From positions 1-16,281 of the forward strand of contig JAMDEM010000133.1 of assembly GCA_023486985.1 (NCBI GenBank): 16,281 nt of DNA, given 5' to 3'. This stretch comes from Bacillota bacterium (GTDB lineage Bacteria > Vulcanimicrobiota > JAMDEM01). The notes beneath the pieces were generated by a model. The model saw only the letters and a list, made by a program, of their open reading frames with translations. It was not told the origin of the DNA and ran no database searches. Position numbers and translations under genes: made by a program. Below, one piece after another: positions 13,452-16,281 of the stretch; the first letter of the stretch is position 1, and each line of letters begins with the position of its first letter.

Positions 13452-16281
13452 ATTCAAAGTATCACGGAAAAAAACCTGAAATAGCTGCCGGCATCTTAAT
13501 TGCCCTGCTTCTTGTTTTTCTTGTCCTGACTCCGGCACATTCCCAGAGCCTCGAGCAGGCTGACAGTCTTATGCAGGAAGGGTATCAGCTATACAATAAC
13601 AGCAACTTCTCAGAAGCACTGAAGAAATTTGAAGAGTCTCTGAAAATTTATGAAAAATTAAATGATAAAGCAGGAGAGGCAAAAGCACTTGGCAACATAG
13701 GGGTAATTTCTTCTTCCCTGGGCGACCATAAGAAAGCGCTGGATTCTCTCATGAAAGCGCTTAAAATTTATGAAGAACTCGGGGATAAACTGGGAACGGG
13801 AGCGGTTATTGGAAACATCGGACTTTCTTATTCCTACCTGGGCGAGTATACTAAAGCGCTGGACTACTGCCAGAAAGCTCTGAAGCTCCAGGAAGAAGCA
13901 GGAGACTTAAACGGCGTAGGAGCTGACCTTGCCAATATCGGGTTGATTTATTATTCCATAGGTGACTACATGACAGCGCTGAATTACTATCAAAGAGCGT
14001 TAAAAATTCATGAAGAGATTGGTTACAAATACGGTGCCGGAACAGACCTGACCAATACCGGTATGGCTTATTCCTCGCTGGGCGATTTTCAGAAAGCTTT
14101 GAATTACTATCAAAAAGCGCTTGATGTTTTTAAAGAAACCGGGGATAGAAGCGGTGTGGGATATGTCCTTTATAACCTGGGCTCAGTTTATGATTCCCTG
14201 GGTGATTATCCAAAGGCTCTGGATTCCTGCCAGAAATCCCTGAAAATTTATGAGGAGCTCGGAGATAAAAGCGGTGCTGCCAGTGCTCTTAATAATCTCG
14301 GTTTAGTTTACGACTCCCTGGGTGATTTTCCAAAAGCACTGGACTGCTACAATAACGCATTGAAAATCCATGAAGAAACCGGTGATAAAAGCAGTGCAGC
14401 CGGTGCCATTAACAACATCGGGTCGGTTTACTCTTCCCTCGGTGCCTACCAGAAATCCCTGGATTACCACCAAAAAGCACTGAAAATCTATGAGGAGCTT
14501 GGGAAAAAAAGCGGCGTTGCCAGTGCCCTGAATAACATCGGAGCAGTTTATTCCTACACCGGTGATTACCAGAAATCACTGGATTACCACCAGAAAGCAC
14601 TGAAACTTTATGAGGAAATGGGAGACAAAAGCGATACCGGCAAAGCTCTTAACAACATAGGTTCGGTCTATCGTTACCTCGGAGATTACCAGAAATCACT
14701 GGATTACCATCAGAAAGCGCTGAAACTTTATGAGGAAATGGGCAATAAAATAGGAGTAGGAACTTCCCTAGGCAATATCGGTTCGGTCTATCGTTATCTC
14801 GGAGATTACCAGAAATCACTGGACTACAGCCTAAAAGCCCTGGAAATTTATGAAAAATCTGGAGGAAAAATCTTAATAAAGAGCGCCCTTAACAATACCG
14901 GTTTAGTTTATGATTATCTGGGCGATTACCCAAAGGCGTTAGATTTTTACCAGAGAGCCCTTAAGATTCAGGAGGAAATTGGAGACAAAAACGATGCTGC
15001 CAATACACTTAACAATATCGGGTCGGCTTACTTTCTTTATGGTGACTACCGGAAGGCGCTCGACTTCTTACAGAGAGCATTGAAAATCCATGAAGAAACA
15101 GGAGACAAAAGCGGTGAAAGCACGGCTCTTAATAATATCGGGCTGCTCTACGGCTACCTTGGTGATTACCGGAAATCCCTGGATTACCACAAGAAGGCTC
15201 TTAAAATTTTTGAAGATATCGGGGAAGCTGACGGAATTTTTAAAAGCCTGTTAGGCATGGGTATCGCATACGAGGGCTTGAAAGAAGATGACAGGGCAAT
15301 TGACTGCCTTTCAAAATCCGTCAAAACCCTCGAAGACATAAGGGGAAAGCTTAAGGTTGAAGAGCAAAAAACTATTTTCATGCAAAAAAAAGTTATTATT
15401 TACGAAGAATTGATAGAACTTCTCCTCAAAAAAGGCAGGAATGAAGATGCCTGGCAATATACTGAAAGAGCAAAGGCGAGAACCCTTCTGGATATGCTGG
15501 GAAACCAGAAAATAGATTTTAAAACCGGGGGCTCTCCTGAACTAATAAATAAAGAAGAAGAGCTTTCTGAAAAAATTACCGCCGTGACCGGCCAGATAGA
15601 AAGAGAAAAAGATGCCGGAAACCTGAAGAAGCTTTACAAGCATATAAAGGAACTGAAAGAAGAATATGAAGAAACTCTCGAAAAACTGAAGTTAGCCAAT
15701 CCCGAATACGCTTCTTTAAAAACAGTGGAGGTCTCCTCCCTGAAAGAAATCCAGAAGAATCTGGATAAAGATACTCTTATTCTGGAATATTTTATAGGAT
15801 CAAAGAAAAGTTACCTCTTCATAATCAATAAAGACAGCATAAGGGTTGCGGAACTTTCTGAAAATGAAGAAAAGATTGGAGAAAGAATTTCAGAAATTTT
15901 AGCAAGAGTTTCCAAAAAGGCACCGCTCAAAGATGAAATAACTTCACTTTCAAATATTATCATCAAGCCCGCGCTGGAAGATATGAAGGGAAAAAGCAAG
16001 CTAGTCATTATTCCTCACTCCGTACTTCATTATATCCCCTTTGCCATGCTGGTGGATTCAAACGGCGAATATCTTGTAAGAAACTTCCGGATTATCACTC
16101 AGCCTTCCGCCTCAGTTTGGATGCTGTGCCTTAACAGGAAAAAAGAAAAAGGAGAAAAGCTTGCCGCATACGCTCTGGGAGACATTGCCATCAGCTTTGG
16201 CAAAAAAACCAAAAGCCAGAAGGTGGCACTGGTAAGAGGTACTCCGGTAATGTCACCGGATTTACTGCGTGAAGGGATTGG
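13448..16281 (+). CDS. Secreted TPR-CHAT protein 2, cut by right edge
   Basis: The frame is open from ATG 13448 to the end of the window, 944 codons, with no stop. The ATG overlaps the preceding TGA (ATGA), and GGAGGAG (13434-13440) is the ribosome binding site, so the two genes are one operon. The N-terminus has a hydrophobic core (LIALLLVFLVL after GI) and cleavage site AHS before Gln, as in protein 1. Thirteen 40-residue TPR units span residues 83-602, one more than in protein 1, again with a degenerate unit at each end. The linker and the start of the CHAT region (SLKEIQKNLDKDTLILEYF, IPHSVLHYIPFAMLVDS, RGTPVMSPDLL) are close to protein 1. The window ends before the expected catalytic His and Cys; about 190 more residues should follow. 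Whether the protease dyad is kept cannot be seen. Confidence 0.9.
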   Translation, partial: MNSKYHGKKPEIAAGILIALLLVFLVLTPAHSQSLEQADSLMQEGYQLYNNSNFSEALKKFEESLKIYEKLNDKAGEAKALGNIGVISSSLGDHKKALDSLMKALKIYEELGDKLGTGAVIGNIGLSYSYLGEYTKALDYCQKALKLQEEAGDLNGVGADLANIGLIYYSIGDYMTALNYYQRALKIHEEIGYKYGAGTDLTNTGMAYSSLGDFQKALNYYQKALDVFKETGDRSGVGYVLYNLGSVYDSLGDYPKALDSCQKSLKIYEELGDKSGAASALNNLGLVYDSLGDFPKALDCYNNALKIHEETGDKSSAAGAINNIGSVYSSLGAYQKSLDYHQKALKIYEELGKKSGVASALNNIGAVYSYTGDYQKSLDYHQKALKLYEEMGDKSDTGKALNNIGSVYRYLGDYQKSLDYHQKALKLYEEMGNKIGVGTSLGNIGSVYRYLGDYQKSLDYSLKALEIYEKSGGKILIKSALNNTGLVYDYLGDYPKALDFYQRALKIQEEIGDKNDAANTLNNIGSAYFLYGDYRKALDFLQRALKIHEETGDKSGESTALNNIGLLYGYLGDYRKSLDYHKKALKIFEDIGEADGIFKSLLGMGIAYEGLKEDDRAIDCLSKSVKTLEDIRGKLKVEEQKTIFMQKKVIIYEELIELLLKKGRNEDAWQYTERAKARTLLDMLGNQKIDFKTGGSPELINKEEELSEKITAVTGQIEREKDAGNLKKLYKHIKELKEEYEETLEKLKLANPEYASLKTVEVSSLKEIQKNLDKDTLILEYFIGSKKSYLFIINKDSIRVAELSENEEKIGERISEILARVSKKAPLKDEITSLSNIIIKPALEDMKGKSKLVIIPHSVLHYIPFAMLVDSNGEYLVRNFRIITQPSASVWMLCLNRKKEKGEKLAAYALGDIAISFGKKTKSQKVALVRGTPVMSPDLLREGI
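13694..15253 (+). repeat. Thirteen tandem 120-bp TPR units in TPR-CHAT gene 2
   Basis: Units are exactly 120 bases. Units 8, 9 and 10 (14534-14893) are much more alike than the rest. Unit 9 shares its second half with unit 8 (57-base stretch, about two differences) and its first half with unit 10 (about four differences in 54 bases), the pattern left by recent out-of-register exchange. Confidence 0.9.

Noticed and set aside
10440..15253. Long runs of 120-bp periodicity as non-coding tandem repeats
   Set aside because: The period is 40 codons in an uninterrupted frame, and differences fall mostly at variable TPR positions, so these are protein repeats.
10170..16281. TPR-CHAT partner of a type III-E CRISPR effector (Craspase)
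   Set aside because: Both proteins have signal peptides, are tandem paralogues and have no Cas7-like fusion effector or CRISPR array nearby.

Overview
The window looks like a chromosomal piece of an uncultivated, moderately AT-rich, Gram-negative-type bacterium. Gene starts almost all carry AGGAGG-like ribosome binding sites, sigma70-like promoters are visible, and two kinds of secreted protein are encoded. Short dispersed palindromic repeats fill the gaps between genes and even enter one coding sequence. I cannot name the phylum from this sequence. There are no rRNA, tRNA, CRISPR, transposase or phage genes that I can see.

Layout. (1) 1-272: 3' end of a methylthioadenosine/purine nucleoside phosphorylase. 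(2) 281-455: a cluster of modular hairpin repeats whose last unit supplies the stop codon of the next gene. (3) 453-2111, minus: a DUF885-type putative zinc metalloprotease. (4) 2112-2382: gap holding a MITE-like element with one repeat unit nested in it. (5) 2383-3892, minus: a cysK-cysE operon for cysteine synthesis, with a good promoter and a small inverted repeat on its -35 box. (6) 3893-4426: a 534-base gap rich in palindromes. (7) 4427-7405, plus: argF (ornithine carbamoyltransferase), a two-domain GlmU-like sugar nucleotidyltransferase, and a secreted protein of unknown function, all tightly packed. (8) 7406-7568: a promoter and the decayed remnant of a second copy of the secreted protein's 3' end. 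(9) 7569-9065, plus: a B12-binding radical SAM protein, convergent with (10) 9114-10019, minus: a class I SAM methyltransferase. (11) 10170 to the right edge: two tandem genes for secreted proteins built of 40-residue tetratricopeptide repeats (TPRs) followed by a CHAT (caspase-like) protease domain; the second runs off the window.

The left two thirds is housekeeping metabolism: sulfur salvage and cysteine, arginine, and activated sugars. The most distinctive part is the right third. The two TPR-CHAT genes overlap by ATGA, share signal peptide style, linker and CHAT region, but differ in the number and order of TPR units, with traces of recent unit exchange. They could be an extracytoplasmic protease pair whose repeat domains vary to recognise partners; that is inference. 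The other notable signal is the repeat family, in which conserved flanks enclose changing hairpin cores.
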